From: Plasmodium relictum
Lineage: Eukaryota > Apicomplexa > Aconoidasida > Haemosporida > Plasmodiidae
Direction: 5' to 3'
DNA: 64,000 nt
Assembly (NCBI RefSeq): GCF_900005765.1
Contig: NC_041689.1
Location: forward strand, 434,001 to 498,000
Below, piece after piece: positions 45,567 to 57,040 of this stretch; the first letter of the stretch is position 1, and each line of letters begins with the position of its first letter. Below the pieces are notes generated by a model. It worked only from the letters and a program-made list of their open reading frames with translations, had not been told where the DNA came from and did no database searches. Both the position numbers and the translations under genes were made by a program.

Positions 45567-46757
45567 AATATTTAATTTTCTATTTTATTATTTTATTTTA
45601 TTTTTATGTTTATTTATTAAAATTTTGATATATATAGTAATCACAATTATTTTTAAAAAATGAAGTATTAATGATAATACTGTTTTCTTTTTTATAAATG
45701 TAAAAAATTAATTTGTTCAATCTTAATGCTATAATTTATTATTTTTATTTTTTTGTTTATATATACCTATTTTCTTTTGCATAAAGATAAAAATAGAAAA
45801 AAAAGAAAAAGTTTAGATATATTTTTTCTTTTTTTAAAATAAAAAATAAAAGAGAAAATTATTTCATTAATTTCATGTTATAAATTGAAATTTTTTTATA
45901 ACTTTATCTATTCCCGAAAAAAAAATAAATAATAATTTTCCTAATTTGAAAAAGAAACAAATTTTCAGCATAATGATATTGTAATAAAAATATAATGTAA
46001 CAATTCTAGATCTAAAACTATTATTTAAAAAAAAAAAAAGGAATGTAAGCAATTAAAAATCTTAATATAGTGTAAAAAGAAAAATAATTCTTGTTTGTTT
46101 ACAATTTTAAAAACATTAGGAAGAAAAACAAAAATATAAAATTATAAATTTTTTTTTAAGTAGAAAATAAAGCTCACTTAAATAAAATACTTAGTAAATA
46201 AGTTTCAGAGTTTTATATATATGATTCACTTAAGATTTTTACAAAAGTATACAGAAAAAAAAAAAAAAAAAAATTACATTCATATACAAATATGTAAGAA
46301 TAATTATGTGTGAAATAAAAATCTATAAATATTATTTGTACATACATATGTACGGAAAAATTTAAAACTACTATTAGATATTTTTAAAATAAACTTTATA
46401 AATTCTAAAAATTTTAAAAAAAAAAAAAAAAGAAAAAAAAATTTACATGAAAACGCATATATAAGTACATATATATATGTATATATATATGCGTAAATTC
46501 ATATATATATTTATAATTTATATTAATTTTTTAATAATAATTGTTTTTTAATTAATCTAAATTTAATATGTGCATATTTCTCTAATAAAAAAATGCTTAA
46601 AAGAATAATTTTTTTTCCATTATTTTTTTTTTAAATAAAACTGTTTTGTATTTTTTTTTTTTTCAGTTTTAAAAATATATTAAGATACACTTCACTAAAT
46701 AATAAGTACATTTATTTTTGAAAAATAGAGAATTTTTTTTTAATTATTTAAATCAAA
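45567..46757. other. Intergenic region, AMPK-beta-like to YOP1-like gene
   Basis: 1.2 kb of A/T tracts. A TATATATGTATATATATATGCG stretch lies near 46469-46493. Nothing else is recognised. Confidence 0.5.
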
Positions 46758-47225
46758 ATGGGGCTTTATATTATTCCTAAAAAGATTATCCATTTAATAA
46801 ATATAATAATATGCATTATATGCCCAGCAGTAAAAACTCATAATTTACTTTTAAATAAAAAAGAGAAAATAAATGAGGAGAATGTTCAATATATTCACTT
46901 TTTAACGTATTGGATATTATATTCATTTTATTCATATATTGAAAGTGTATTTTTGATACATTTTATGAATTATATTCCTTTTTATTATGAAATTAAATTG
47001 GTACTTTTTTTCTGGTTATATAGTGACACCTTTCAAGGAGCAGGATATTTATATTTTAAATTTATAGAAAAGAACTATATAATTTTGGATAAAAAAATTA
47101 GTGATTTAATTCAAAATAAATTAAATAAAAATATAACAAATTTTTTTAATTTTGACAAATCCAATAATAATATTCACAACAAAATAAAAAATACAGTTTC
47201 CAAAAAAGATTTATATTCAGAATAA
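46758..47225 (+). CDS. YOP1: YOP1/REEP (TB2/DP1/HVA22) family ER-shaping protein
   Basis: A single exon of 155 residues. A hydrophobic hairpin (about 12-28) precedes the family core: HFLTYWILYSFYSYIES (YW followed by an aromatic-rich helix), a second hydrophobic helix ending NYIPFYYEIKLVLFFWLYS (the P-x-Y-x-x-K element), and FQGAGYLYFKFIE, matching the family's GA-x-x-(I/L)Y segment. The tail is Asn/Lys-rich. These proteins insert wedge-like hairpins that curve ER tubules and work with reticulons. The length fits (HVA22/DP1 about 150-190). There is no signal peptide, as is usual for the family. The start MGLYIIPKK is the first ATG after stops. Confidence 0.88.
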   Translation: MGLYIIPKKIIHLINIIICIICPAVKTHNLLLNKKEKINEENVQYIHFLTYWILYSFYSYIESVFLIHFMNYIPFYYEIKLVLFFWLYSDTFQGAGYLYFKFIEKNYIILDKKISDLIQNKLNKNITNFFNFDKSNNNIHNKIKNTVSKKDLYSE

Positions 47226-48151
47226 TATATTATATATATGTGTTAATTTACAAAGATAAATTTTTAAGAGATAAAAGAGACAAGAATAAAATTTAATTAG
47301 AACTAATAGATTTATATCAAAAAGAATAAAAACACATATGATAAAACTAAAAAGGTATTAATAAACCCATTTAAATTAAAATATATATTTTGCAATAATA
47401 TAAAAAAAGAAAAAATATATAAACTATTCAGAATGTTTTATTTCTTTATTATTTTTTTTTTTCTTTATTTTAAATTTTTATATATCTTTTACTTGATATA
47501 TATATATTTTTTTTCTTTTTTTTTTTTTTTATTATTTAAAAATAAAGTAGTAGTTGCTTGAAAAAAAGGGAAAATAAATTATTATTATTATTATGCACAT
47601 TTTATCATATATAAAATTTTATATCACAAAAAATATTTATTTTATATATATTTTCATTATATAATCGTATTTGTTTTTAATTTTTAATTCATTCATAATA
47701 TAAATAGTATCAATTTATTTTTAATTTTTTTTTTAAATCATTAACTAAAAGATTTGTGCAAATATAAAATATTTAATTTTTCTTTTAAACAATTTTACGA
47801 AGCAGAAAGAGAAGCATCTTTCTATATTGTTAAAAAAAAAAAAATTATATTTTAGTTTTATAATTTAGAATAAAAAATGAAACAGACAAATAAAATTTAA
47901 AATTATTTCTTTAATCATTAAATTAAAAAAATAAAAAAATATTCATATAGGACATATTTTAATTTATAAATTTGAAAAAAAAAAACTAACATATAAAGAC
48001 AACTCTTTAAAGTAAAATATATATGTTTTTTTTTTTTTTTTTTTAATTTTTCTTTTGCTATAATATCACCTATATTTATACTCCTTTTTTAATACGTATG
48101 TATACTTACATACATATATAATTTACTAATTTTCCCATATTAAAAGAAATA
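47226..48151. other. Convergent 3' gap
   Basis: 926 bases between convergent genes, holding A/T tracts only. Confidence 0.5.
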
Positions 48152-50701
48152 TTAATTTAAATAAACTTCATCATTAAACGTGGAAGGAGGATAAGCACAA
48201 TAATAATAACCATAATTTCTATTATTTAAATTATAAATCATAGGATCATTAGGCAACGGATTGATAGGATATTGCTTGTTAATATATAATTCCATATCAT
48301 TAGATAATGGCTTCATTATGTTTTTTTCATAATTTATATTTTGTGCATTTACATTTGCATTTACAATATAACTATATACTGAAGAAGGGTTTACGTGAAC
48401 TTTTGGTTCTTGCGTATTTTCAATATTTATATTTCTATTATTTCTTTGATGATCAGTAAATTCCTGATTATTCATGTATGTTTCTTTCTTATAATGTTTT
48501 TTTTTATTATTTAATGTTACTAATTTTGACATTTTTTTTTTGTTTTGTTTATTTTCCCTTTTATTATATATATTCATTTGTTTTTTATTCTCTTCATTTT
48601 TTATAGGATCATTTTCATTTAAAAAATTCGAATTTTTTTTTTTATTTTCATCATTTTTATTTTCATTAATATTTGTATTTACTCCATTTTCTATATCCGA
48701 GGTGTTATTTACATTTCTATTTATAATTTTTCTTATACATGCACATTTATTTCCTTTGATATTTTCTTTTTTTTCTTTTAGTTCCTTACTATTATATTCA
48801 TAGTTATTACCCCTTATATTTTCTTCATAATTTATTTCATTTTCATATATTTGTTCTCTATTATTTTGCTCACTATATACGTCTCCTTCTCCATTTACAT
48901 ACTCTTCACTTATTTCATCATCTTCATTTATATCCTCTTCACTTATTTCATCCTTTATTTTTTCGTTATTTATTTCTTTACGGTTCATCTCTTCATCACT
49001 TTCTTCTTCTTCATTTATTTCTTCATCATTTTCATCATATTCATTTAAATTTTCGTCATCTTCAATTTCCTCGTTTGTTTCTTCGTCATTAATGTCCTCA
49101 TCGTTTACCTCTACACTGTTCATCTGCTCAGAATTTACCTCTTCGTCAATAATTTCTTCATATTCTTTTTTTTTATTCTTCATTTCTTCTATATCTTCAT
49201 CTACTTTTATTTCATGGTTAGATTTATTTATTACACTTTTGTCTATGCTCCTATTGTAATTTATATTTTCACAGCCAATATTATTATTTATTTTATCAAC
49301 CATTGCAAATTGGCTATAGTTGCATGGGTTTTGATAATAATATAAATAATTGGAGTAATAATTAGGTGGTATATATGGCATATTGTTCTGATGATCATAC
49401 ATAACAAATTCATTTGGCTTTATAAATTGAGAATACTGATTAGATATGTTAGCATCATTTTTACATATTTTACCATTTAGCTGATTATAATTAAAATATG
49501 GATTAAATGTGTTAAATTTAATTGGCATTTTATTATATAATAGAGGATTAGGAAAATTATTTGCATAATTATAATTATAATCTATATAGTTTACTTGATT
49601 TTCTACACTATTTGTATATTCGCTATTATTTATGTAATTCATATTATTTGGAATCTCAGAGTTTTTTCTATTTTTTCCTTCACTACGGTCTTTGTCTTTA
49701 TTATTTTTTTTTTTATTTCTACCTTTATTTCCTTTTGTTTTGATATCATTTATATGATGTTCTGAGAAGTTACTAATGTTTTCTTCCGTTTTTCCATAGC
49801 ACTGATTTAAATCAACTTTTTCATATGTATTACTTATGTTTGCTTCATTAATTTTGTTTTTTTCTTCATCCATATAATTTAAGCTTGAAGATATTGTTGT
49901 ATTGCTATCAATAGATCTTTCCCTCTGATCATTGTTTTTATGAGATATCTTGTTATTTACAATTGCATCCCTACTGGTGTTGTTCTCATTTTTATTATAA
50001 TTAAAATTTTTTAATTTTAATTGCTTATCCTTATTTTTATTTCTAATTTTTTCTTTTCTTTTCTTTTCTCCTTTATAATTTACTCCATTATTTTTGTTTA
50101 TAAAATTATTATGGATATCTTTCATTATATTTGTATTATTGCAATTATATTCATTCATTAAATTCATTGCATTAAAATTATTTATCATCGTATCAAGCTT
50201 TTTATTAAAGTTGTCAGTATTATTATTATTATAAGTACTGCTATTATTTAGGTGTATTCCATTGTTATTTACTTTTTTTGTATTATTACCTATGCAAACT
50301 AAATTATTTTGCATATCTATTGGGGTATTCTTTTCTAATAAAATATCTGGAATTCTTGGAATTCTTAATTCATCAATTGAATGAGCAAAACGACATGTAG
50401 ATCCATTTAAACATGCGTTATTTGCTACAAATTTGCACATAGAAGACTTATATGCAAATAAATTTTGTGCTGATTTTAATTCATCCTGGTTATGAGCATA
50501 ATTACATTTTTTATTAAAGCACTTTTCTCCTTTTAACAATTTGTAACACAGTTTAGTCCTTTTTAAATCTGGAATAGATCTTAAATCTTCAATTGAATGA
50601 GCATAATCACAATTATTTCCTTCTTTACATCTATTTTCCATATGTAAGGGACATAATTTAGTTTTCCAAAAATGTTGACGAAGAGTTACTGACATTTTCA
50701 T
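48152..50701 (-). CDS. Triple CCCH zinc-finger protein with long low-complexity tail
   Basis: The start is taken at the ATG at 50701 (MKMSVTLRQHFWKTKLC), giving 849 residues; the five codons upstream in frame begin with TTG and are not expected to be translated. Three CCCH fingers lie in the first 120 residues: C-x7-C-x5-C-x3-H, C-x8-C-x4-C-x3-H and C-x7-C-x5-C-x3-H. Each is introduced by a KTKLC-like leader and followed by AH-x-x-x-(D/E)-L-(R/K), as in the tristetraprolin/ZFP36 family, which bind single-stranded AU-rich RNA. The rest is Asn/Lys-rich and contains an acidic tract (encoded around 48880-49200). Near the C-terminus are Pro/Asn/Tyr motifs (YPINPLPNDP, YGYYYCAYPP). A role in mRNA binding, stability or translation is inferred from the fingers. 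Targets are unknown. Confidence 0.92.
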   Translation of the reverse strand: MKMSVTLRQHFWKTKLCPLHMENRCKEGNNCDYAHSIEDLRSIPDLKRTKLCYKLLKGEKCFNKKCNYAHNQDELKSAQNLFAYKSSMCKFVANNACLNGSTCRFAHSIDELRIPRIPDILLEKNTPIDMQNNLVCIGNNTKKVNNNGIHLNNSSTYNNNNTDNFNKKLDTMINNFNAMNLMNEYNCNNTNIMKDIHNNFINKNNGVNYKGEKKRKEKIRNKNKDKQLKLKNFNYNKNENNTSRDAIVNNKISHKNNDQRERSIDSNTTISSSLNYMDEEKNKINEANISNTYEKVDLNQCYGKTEENISNFSEHHINDIKTKGNKGRNKKKNNKDKDRSEGKNRKNSEIPNNMNYINNSEYTNSVENQVNYIDYNYNYANNFPNPLLYNKMPIKFNTFNPYFNYNQLNGKICKNDANISNQYSQFIKPNEFVMYDHQNNMPYIPPNYYSNYLYYYQNPCNYSQFAMVDKINNNIGCENINYNRSIDKSVINKSNHEIKVDEDIEEMKNKKKEYEEIIDEEVNSEQMNSVEVNDEDINDEETNEEIEDDENLNEYDENDEEINEEEESDEEMNRKEINNEKIKDEISEEDINEDDEISEEYVNGEGDVYSEQNNREQIYENEINYEENIRGNNYEYNSKELKEKKENIKGNKCACIRKIINRNVNNTSDIENGVNTNINENKNDENKKKNSNFLNENDPIKNEENKKQMNIYNKRENKQNKKKMSKLVTLNNKKKHYKKETYMNNQEFTDHQRNNRNINIENTQEPKVHVNPSSVYSYIVNANVNAQNINYEKNIMKPLSNDMELYINKQYPINPLPNDPMIYNLNNRNYGYYYCAYPPSTFNDEVYLN

Positions 50702-51562
50702 TTTTTTTAAGTACAAACAGAACTATATTTAATTATAAAAAGTATAAAATATATATAGATGACAAAAAAAAAAAATTATGAATTAATTATTATAACCTTA
50801 TTAGGTTAATGAAAAAAATAACTATTTAAATGATTATTAATTACTATTTTTGTCAATTTTCCATAAAAAAATTATAAAAAGAAAAATATAAATTTAACAA
50901 ATTAATCAAATAAAAGAAAAAAAAAATTGGACAAATTATATAAACAAAAAAGAAAAGAAAAACTCGAAGAGTTTAATAAACAAATAAAAAAGAAAAAATT
51001 GGGAAAATTAATGAAACAAAACAAAAAAAAAAAATTTACTTCAATTACATAAACAAATAAATAAAAAAAAATTATGAAGAAACAATATGAAATTGGCAAA
51101 TTCTTTTCATTATAAGTAATAAAAAGTTTTATTTGCTACATGTTTTGACAAATTATGTATTTTATAATATTCTATCAAAACAATTAGATTGTTTCTAATT
51201 GTCTTTATATAAAATTTAATATAAATAATTATTTATTACCAACAATTTCATAGATTTAGGAAGTTTATTTAATTTCAGTTAACAAAAAAAAAAAAAAAGA
51301 ATATTTTGTAATTTTCTTTAAAAATTTTAACTACGAAATAAGTAAAAAATGTAAAAAAAAAAAAAAAAAAATACATACTTATAGGTATATATATTTATTT
51401 ATTTTCCATAAATAAATTGATAAATAAAATTTCTTTTTAAAAAAAAAAAATTGTGTAAGACATAAGATCCATTTTTTACTGTCTCATTATTTTATTGTAA
51501 TTTATAATAATATTTTCTATTTATTTTTTTGTGTAGTTATAAAAATAACAGAATATATACAT

Positions 51563-51595
<33 letters not shown>

Positions 51596-53002
51596 TAGTG
51601 CCTACATAAATTATTTCTGTGTTTGTTCAGAATTTTTTTTTTTTAATTATTTTGCATACACAACCAAAATTTTATGAAGAATATATCCCAAATGTGTGAA
51701 TGATAAATGAATAATACTAAGCTATATACATTTTGTGATTATATATATAAATATGACATACAAAAATATAAATTGTTCATTTTCAAAATATAAAAGTGCA
51801 AATATCTACGTATTAATTAAAAAAATGAAAAAATACAACAATTGTAATGGAAACTACTACTAAAAAAAAGTATTAAGAAAGCTAATGAAAGATGGATGGA
51901 ATAATAAAATTAAAATAAATTTCCCATTTTATAATATCTTAAAATTTAAATTTATTTATTTTTCTTATAATGCCAAATAAAATAATTTTTTTCTTATAGC
52001 TGTATTCACTATAATTATATGTGCATTGTATGCTTACGACTTTAATTTTTTTCCCTTACTATAAAAATACTTTGGAAATATATGAATTAACATGATAGTA
52101 TCTAAATAATTAATTCTTTTCTATGTTTATTAAATAGGCTATTTTTTTATATATAAATTTTCATTTTTTATGTTTAAAAAAATTTTTTATTTCTCTTATT
52201 AACATAAGTAAACGTTTAATAGAACTATTATAATTTACAGTAAAATAAGTAAAATTATAAAAAATTATTTTATTTAAATAAAATATTAAGTAATAATCAT
52301 TTTCATAGTTGTAAACACTTTTAATTAATAAAGGATATTCCTCATATTTAAACTAATGAAAAAAAAATGTTTTAATATATGATTTTATAACATGCAGGGT
52401 TTATTTAAAAAGTTCATTAAGATACAATGAAAATCATAAATTGTGCTATAAAATTAAAATATATTTTTTATTGAAGTAATCCTATATATATAAGGATGCA
52501 CTTACCATTTTTTGTGAGACAACTATGAAAAAAAAAAAACATGGATAACAAAAAAAAAAAATATATATTTTTTAAATTGTAATTAATTTCTTGAAATGAA
52601 CAAATATTAGAATTTTTATTTTAACAAACACAAAATAAAAAAATATGGAATAAAATGGAATCCTTAAAATTCTTCTTTTTATTTTTTAATTTTAATATTT
52701 TTTAAATTATACTACATCATATCTATATATCATTTTTTAATTATACACAGTAGTTTCTACTTTTGTTTATATAATTAGCAATAATTTTTAATTTATAGTA
52801 ATAATATTACTTTGTACTATTCATTTTCTATATTCATATAAATCATATGTTTGTACTTATATTTTTCTTTAGTCTTAACTTTTATTTTTTCATTTCCTAA
52901 GTTTTAAATATTTTATTTTTTTAATATTTTTTTTTAAGGTTATTTTCATTAAAAATAATGCTATAACTCTAGTGAATTTATATAATTATAAAATAAAAAT
53001 TT
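50702..53002. other. Intergenic region upstream of the CCCH gene
   Basis: 2.3 kb between co-directional minus-strand genes. It holds poly(A)/(T) runs and a short CA repeat (about 51560-51574). The aromatic-rich ORF at 50902-51099 is compositional. No exon is supported. Confidence 0.5.
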
Positions 53003-54670
53003 TTAATAATCTTCTGTGTTCATAGAAGTAAGACCTAGCATATCATTTTGTTCAAATGTTCTTTCGTATTCTTCTTCTTTTAAATTTTCATCTCTATCAA
53101 TTTGATCACTAGAAATGTAACTATTAGATGCAATATCATCAATTATTAAATCAAAAGGAAATAGTTCTTCTGATTTGCATAACTTATATAAGTTAGCAAT
53201 TAAATCTTTAATTTTTTTAGATGTGGAATCATCATTGTTAATTGTATTAATTGTATTTTCATTTTCGTTATTATGATTATATATGTTAGAATCCCCAAGC
53301 AAAAATTTGAATTTATCTTCTAAAGATTCGATAATTTTCATTATTAACCCTTCAACAGTAGTTAATGAACCACCGAGTGTACCATAATCTGAAGTTAAAT
53401 CTACAACTGGAATATGAATGGATGCTGTTTCCGATTTAATGACAAATCTATCTAAATCACTTTTATTTTTGACTGTGAGAATAATTTTTTTCCCTTTAGG
53501 ATTAATTTCTCCACTACTCTTAATTTCGCTTGTTTTAAAATTACAATTTGCACAAACATATGATAAGATTAAACATTTTTTAAAACCTGGAATAACAATT
53601 TCACAAAAATTATTAGAGCCTAAATAATTACAACATGGGCAATTTGATGTAAATGATTCAATTAATTTTTCTTCATCATCATCACTCATAGTTTTATAAT
53701 TCATAGAAGTATTTTTATTATCCATATTAATATATTTTTTTATGAAGTCAAAATTTTCTTTCTTTATATTTTTTTCTTTATTTAATTTAATTTCATTATC
53801 ATTCGAATAACTTTCTTTGTTATCTTCATTTTTCTTTCCAAAATCTTCTTCATAAAAACCCAATTCATGTAACTGTTCTTTATTCCTTTCATAATGCTCT
53901 ATAGTAATTATATTGTTCTTTATATCTTCATCATAGTGTTCAAGAGAACTTAGCCCAGAAGGATCATCTATTACAACGGTGAATGGAAATTCTTTTGATA
54001 TAACATATTTAGATAAATTATCAATTGTTGACTCGATCATTTTTATATAAGTTTCTACTGTTATTTGTTGACATGCTTCATTTCCGTTAGAAATTTCGTT
54101 TTTGTTTACTTTATCGCAGCTTTTTTCTTCGTTCTCTGCAATTTTTTCATCTCTTTCTTTATTTTTTATGTCCTTTTTTTCTTTTTCTCCCCCATGAATA
54201 CTTTCTTCATTTACGTTATTTGCTTCATCATACATATTTTTTATATTTTCTAAATAAACAGTGAGATTATTTAATGCCGTTTGTATAAAACCTTCAATTG
54301 TATTAATGGATCCTTTTTGGGTTTCCTTTGGAATTTCAAAATCAATCTCTGGAATTTTCAAAATTCCGTACTCTGATTTTATTAATTGTCTATCTAAGTA
54401 TTCTTCTTTCGTTATTTTAAAAATTATTCTTATACCTTTATCTTTTATAGCATTCAAATCTTGAATGACATTATTTTTGTAATTACAAAATTCGCATTCA
54501 AATGAATGTATTAAAACATTTTTAAAATAAGGTATCTTAACTTTAACAATTTTATTTATTCCTTCTTTCTCACAATTTATGCACATTGATCTCACTTCAA
54601 TAGTTTCATCCAACATGTTTCTTTCCTGATCATTATTGTTCATTTGTATACTTTTTGATATATTTTCCAT
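53003..54670 (-). CDS. ZPR1: Zinc-finger protein ZPR1
   Basis: A single exon of 555 residues with the duplicated ZPR1 architecture (zinc finger + beta-domain, twice). Finger 1 is C30-x2-C33 ... C-x2-C with PYFKNVLIHSFECEFC. Finger 2, near 345-385, is CPCC ... PGFKKCLILSYVCANC. After each comes the family's beta-domain: I-x-x-I-T-K-x-x-D-x-x-R/IKSE-like stretches (LDRQLIKSEYGILKIPEI; LDRFVIKSETASIHIPVV), then a glycine-containing TTVEG or NTIEG motif and FPFTVVIDDPSGLS or FPFDLIIDDIASNS. An Asn/Lys/Glu-rich linker (about 150-200 and 265-330) is a parasite-type insert; the human protein is about 460 residues. ZPR1 binds eEF1A and is proposed to act as its folding chaperone; it shuttles to the nucleus in proliferating cells. 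Confidence 0.97.
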   Translation of the reverse strand: MENISKSIQMNNNDQERNMLDETIEVRSMCINCEKEGINKIVKVKIPYFKNVLIHSFECEFCNYKNNVIQDLNAIKDKGIRIIFKITKEEYLDRQLIKSEYGILKIPEIDFEIPKETQKGSINTIEGFIQTALNNLTVYLENIKNMYDEANNVNEESIHGGEKEKKDIKNKERDEKIAENEEKSCDKVNKNEISNGNEACQQITVETYIKMIESTIDNLSKYVISKEFPFTVVIDDPSGLSSLEHYDEDIKNNIITIEHYERNKEQLHELGFYEEDFGKKNEDNKESYSNDNEIKLNKEKNIKKENFDFIKKYINMDNKNTSMNYKTMSDDDEEKLIESFTSNCPCCNYLGSNNFCEIVIPGFKKCLILSYVCANCNFKTSEIKSSGEINPKGKKIILTVKNKSDLDRFVIKSETASIHIPVVDLTSDYGTLGGSLTTVEGLIMKIIESLEDKFKFLLGDSNIYNHNNENENTINTINNDDSTSKKIKDLIANLYKLCKSEELFPFDLIIDDIASNSYISSDQIDRDENLKEEEYERTFEQNDMLGLTSMNTEDY

Positions 54671-55096
54671 TTGAAAAAAAAAAAAAGAAGAAAAAAGAAA
54701 AAAGAAAAAAGAAAAAAAATAGACTACAAATTAAAGTAATATCAATTTACTTCCGCTAATACTAAAATTTAAAAATTTTTCTTTTATTTATTCAAATTTT
54801 TTAAAAAAGCAAATAATAAAAATATGTATATGTATATATACATATATATAATAAAAAATTTTATATTTTTAAAATTTTAAAAAATATATAACATGACTCA
54901 AACTATAATATTAATATAAAAAAAAATGTTTATGTTATAAACAAGTAAAAAAAAATAACTGATTCATCTATTCATAAAAAGAATTATGTCATCATATAAT
55001 TTTTATTAACAAAAAAAGAAAAAAAAATATAAGGAACTTAAAGTTCGTTGTATTCTTAAATATTGTTTTTTTTTTTTTTTTTTCAATTATAAAAAG
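54671..55096. other. Short intergenic gap
   Basis: 426 bases. A purine-rich AGAAAAA repeat (54683-54718) sits directly upstream of the ZPR1 ATG, with short ATATAT runs beyond. No gene is seen. Confidence 0.5.
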
Positions 55097-55922
55097 TTAT
55101 ACATTATTTGTTTCACAATATTGATAATTCTGTAGAAGTGGAATGTCGTTATTGTTATAATAATAAACAATATATTTAAAAATAATGAAGCATATGGAAA
55201 AAATTACGAAGTAAAATAAAATATAATTTACAAACAAATAAGAAAAAACCATAAATGCCATATATATGCCTAATGCTATTAATACCCATTTCTAAAAATA
55301 ATCAAAAAATAAAATTTATATAAATAGTAATGCTTATGTAAATTAAAAAGCGTTTTACTGATAGTAATGTTAATTATAAATTTACATAAAATATATATAT
55401 ATATATATATATATATAAACAAAAAGAAGAAAAAAAAATATTTTTATTATTTATAAGTTATGTTCTCATATTTACTATTATTTTATTTCTGTTTAAATTC
55501 ATTTCACTAGATAAAAGCTCATTGTAGTTGCCATTAATGTTTTGCATATTATCACTTGTATATAATATATTATAAATAGTTGAATTTCTGAAAAAAAAAT
55601 TCGATATAGCAATAATAAAATAAATATGATAATGGTTTTTTATAGAGTTTTATAGACACTGTTCTAATATGCATGCATTTCTTCCAAATATATATTTCTA
55701 TATTTTTACTTAATAAAAAAATATATTGATGCATTTAATAGTAAACTTTTTTTAATTTTTATTTTATTTTATTTTTTAGTAATAATTAGAAATATGTAAC
55801 TAAATAATAAAAAAATGTAATTTTATGAACCTTTGAGCTAAACCTTGCATCGCATTTTTCATTAAACTTAAGGTATTCTTTAAAATTTCTCCTAATCTAT
55901 CTAAATCTATATTTCTACTCAT
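55097..55922 (-). CDS. Small predicted membrane protein of unknown function (3 exons)
   Basis: Exons on the minus strand: 55922-55831, 55587-55476, 55291-55097; all introns are GT..AG, frame kept, 399 nt, 132 residues. The N-terminal part, starting MSRNIDLDRLGEILKNTLSL, looks like an amphipathic helix. It is followed by a polar Asn-rich linker and then a hydrophobic segment starting KWVLIALGIYMAFMVFSYLF that continues through a second hydrophobic stretch (ILFYFVIFSICFIIF), giving one or two membrane passes. It ends in a polar tail (IPLLQNYQYCETNNV). I do not recognise the family. The layout, a soluble helix followed by a C-terminal hydrophobic hairpin, would suit an organelle membrane anchor. 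In-frame splicing across three exons and good complexity make it very likely real. Confidence 0.72.
55390..55417. repeat. (AT)n microsatellite in an intron
   Basis: A run of 28 bases inside the second intron (55292-55475) of the small membrane-protein gene. Confidence 0.9.
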
Positions 55923-57040
55923 CTCTAACAAAAAAAACGAAATATATAGAAAAAAAAAATGAAATCTTATTTTGTATGTATTTATTTTCATATCAGTAGT
56001 TTAACTTATTTTTATTCAAATATTATTCTAAATTTTGTATTACTCTGATTTAAAGATAAATTTTTTTTTCTTTTTTTAAATAAAATAAGTAGTATTTAAT
56101 ATTTATGAAATTTTAAATTTAATTTTCCCTTTTAATTAGACATTAAAATAAATTTATATAATTTAAAAAAAGATGAAAATAAAATTTCAGCATATTTAAT
56201 AAATTTTTCAAAGAAAAAATTGGACAAATTTTTTTTTTAAATAATATATCATAATTTTTTTTTATGTATTAAAAAAAAGAAAAAAATTACATAATTTATT
56301 CTTTACCATAATAAATATATCGTACTAATTAAATATACATATAAATATATATATAATATTTTTTTTAAATACATATTTATATATATATATATATAAGATT
56401 TTTTAATAAATTTCCTATTTTTTTTTTTTTTTTTAATCGGATTTGAAAATTTTTTATTTAAATTTTTAATTTACTTAACTATGCACATTTTTATTTTTTT
56501 ATTATAAAAATTTGAAATTAGTACATTACATATAAATATAAATCTGAGTCTGTGTATTTTTAATATTTTTATGTGGTTGAACATCTCTTTTTTTTAGTAG
56601 AAATAATGCATATAATTGAAGTATTTATTTAATAAAAATAATCAAATAAATAGTTAAAATTGAAGTTAAATATATGTAAATATTGAAAAAAAATTAAATA
56701 TACTCAAAAATTTTCAAAATTATAAGCCATCAAATAAAGAGTAAATATTGAAAATTAACCTTTTAATTAGTAAATTATTAAAAAAAAAACATATGAATTA
56801 ATAAAATAAATGAATAAATCAAAAAAGTAATCAAATAATAACCTAAGAAAATTGAAGTGTAAGAATGAATGGAGAAAATACTTTATTCTTTAAAATAGAG
56901 TAAAATAAATGGAATAGTAATATATTACATATATATATATATTTTTTCGCTTAGTTATATGATGTTTCAACAACTTAGAGAATATTTTTTTTTAATAAAT
57001 ATAGAATATACTTTAAAAAATGTATGATGATTATTAAAGG
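55923..57040. other. Divergent promoter region
   Basis: 1.1 kb between the small membrane-protein gene and the rhomboid gene. A/T tracts only. Confidence 0.5.

Noticed and set aside
50702-50716. Upstream extension of the CCCH protein from a TTG codon (MYLKK)
   Set aside because: Plasmodium uses ATG starts, and the next in-frame ATG at 50701 gives a better start.
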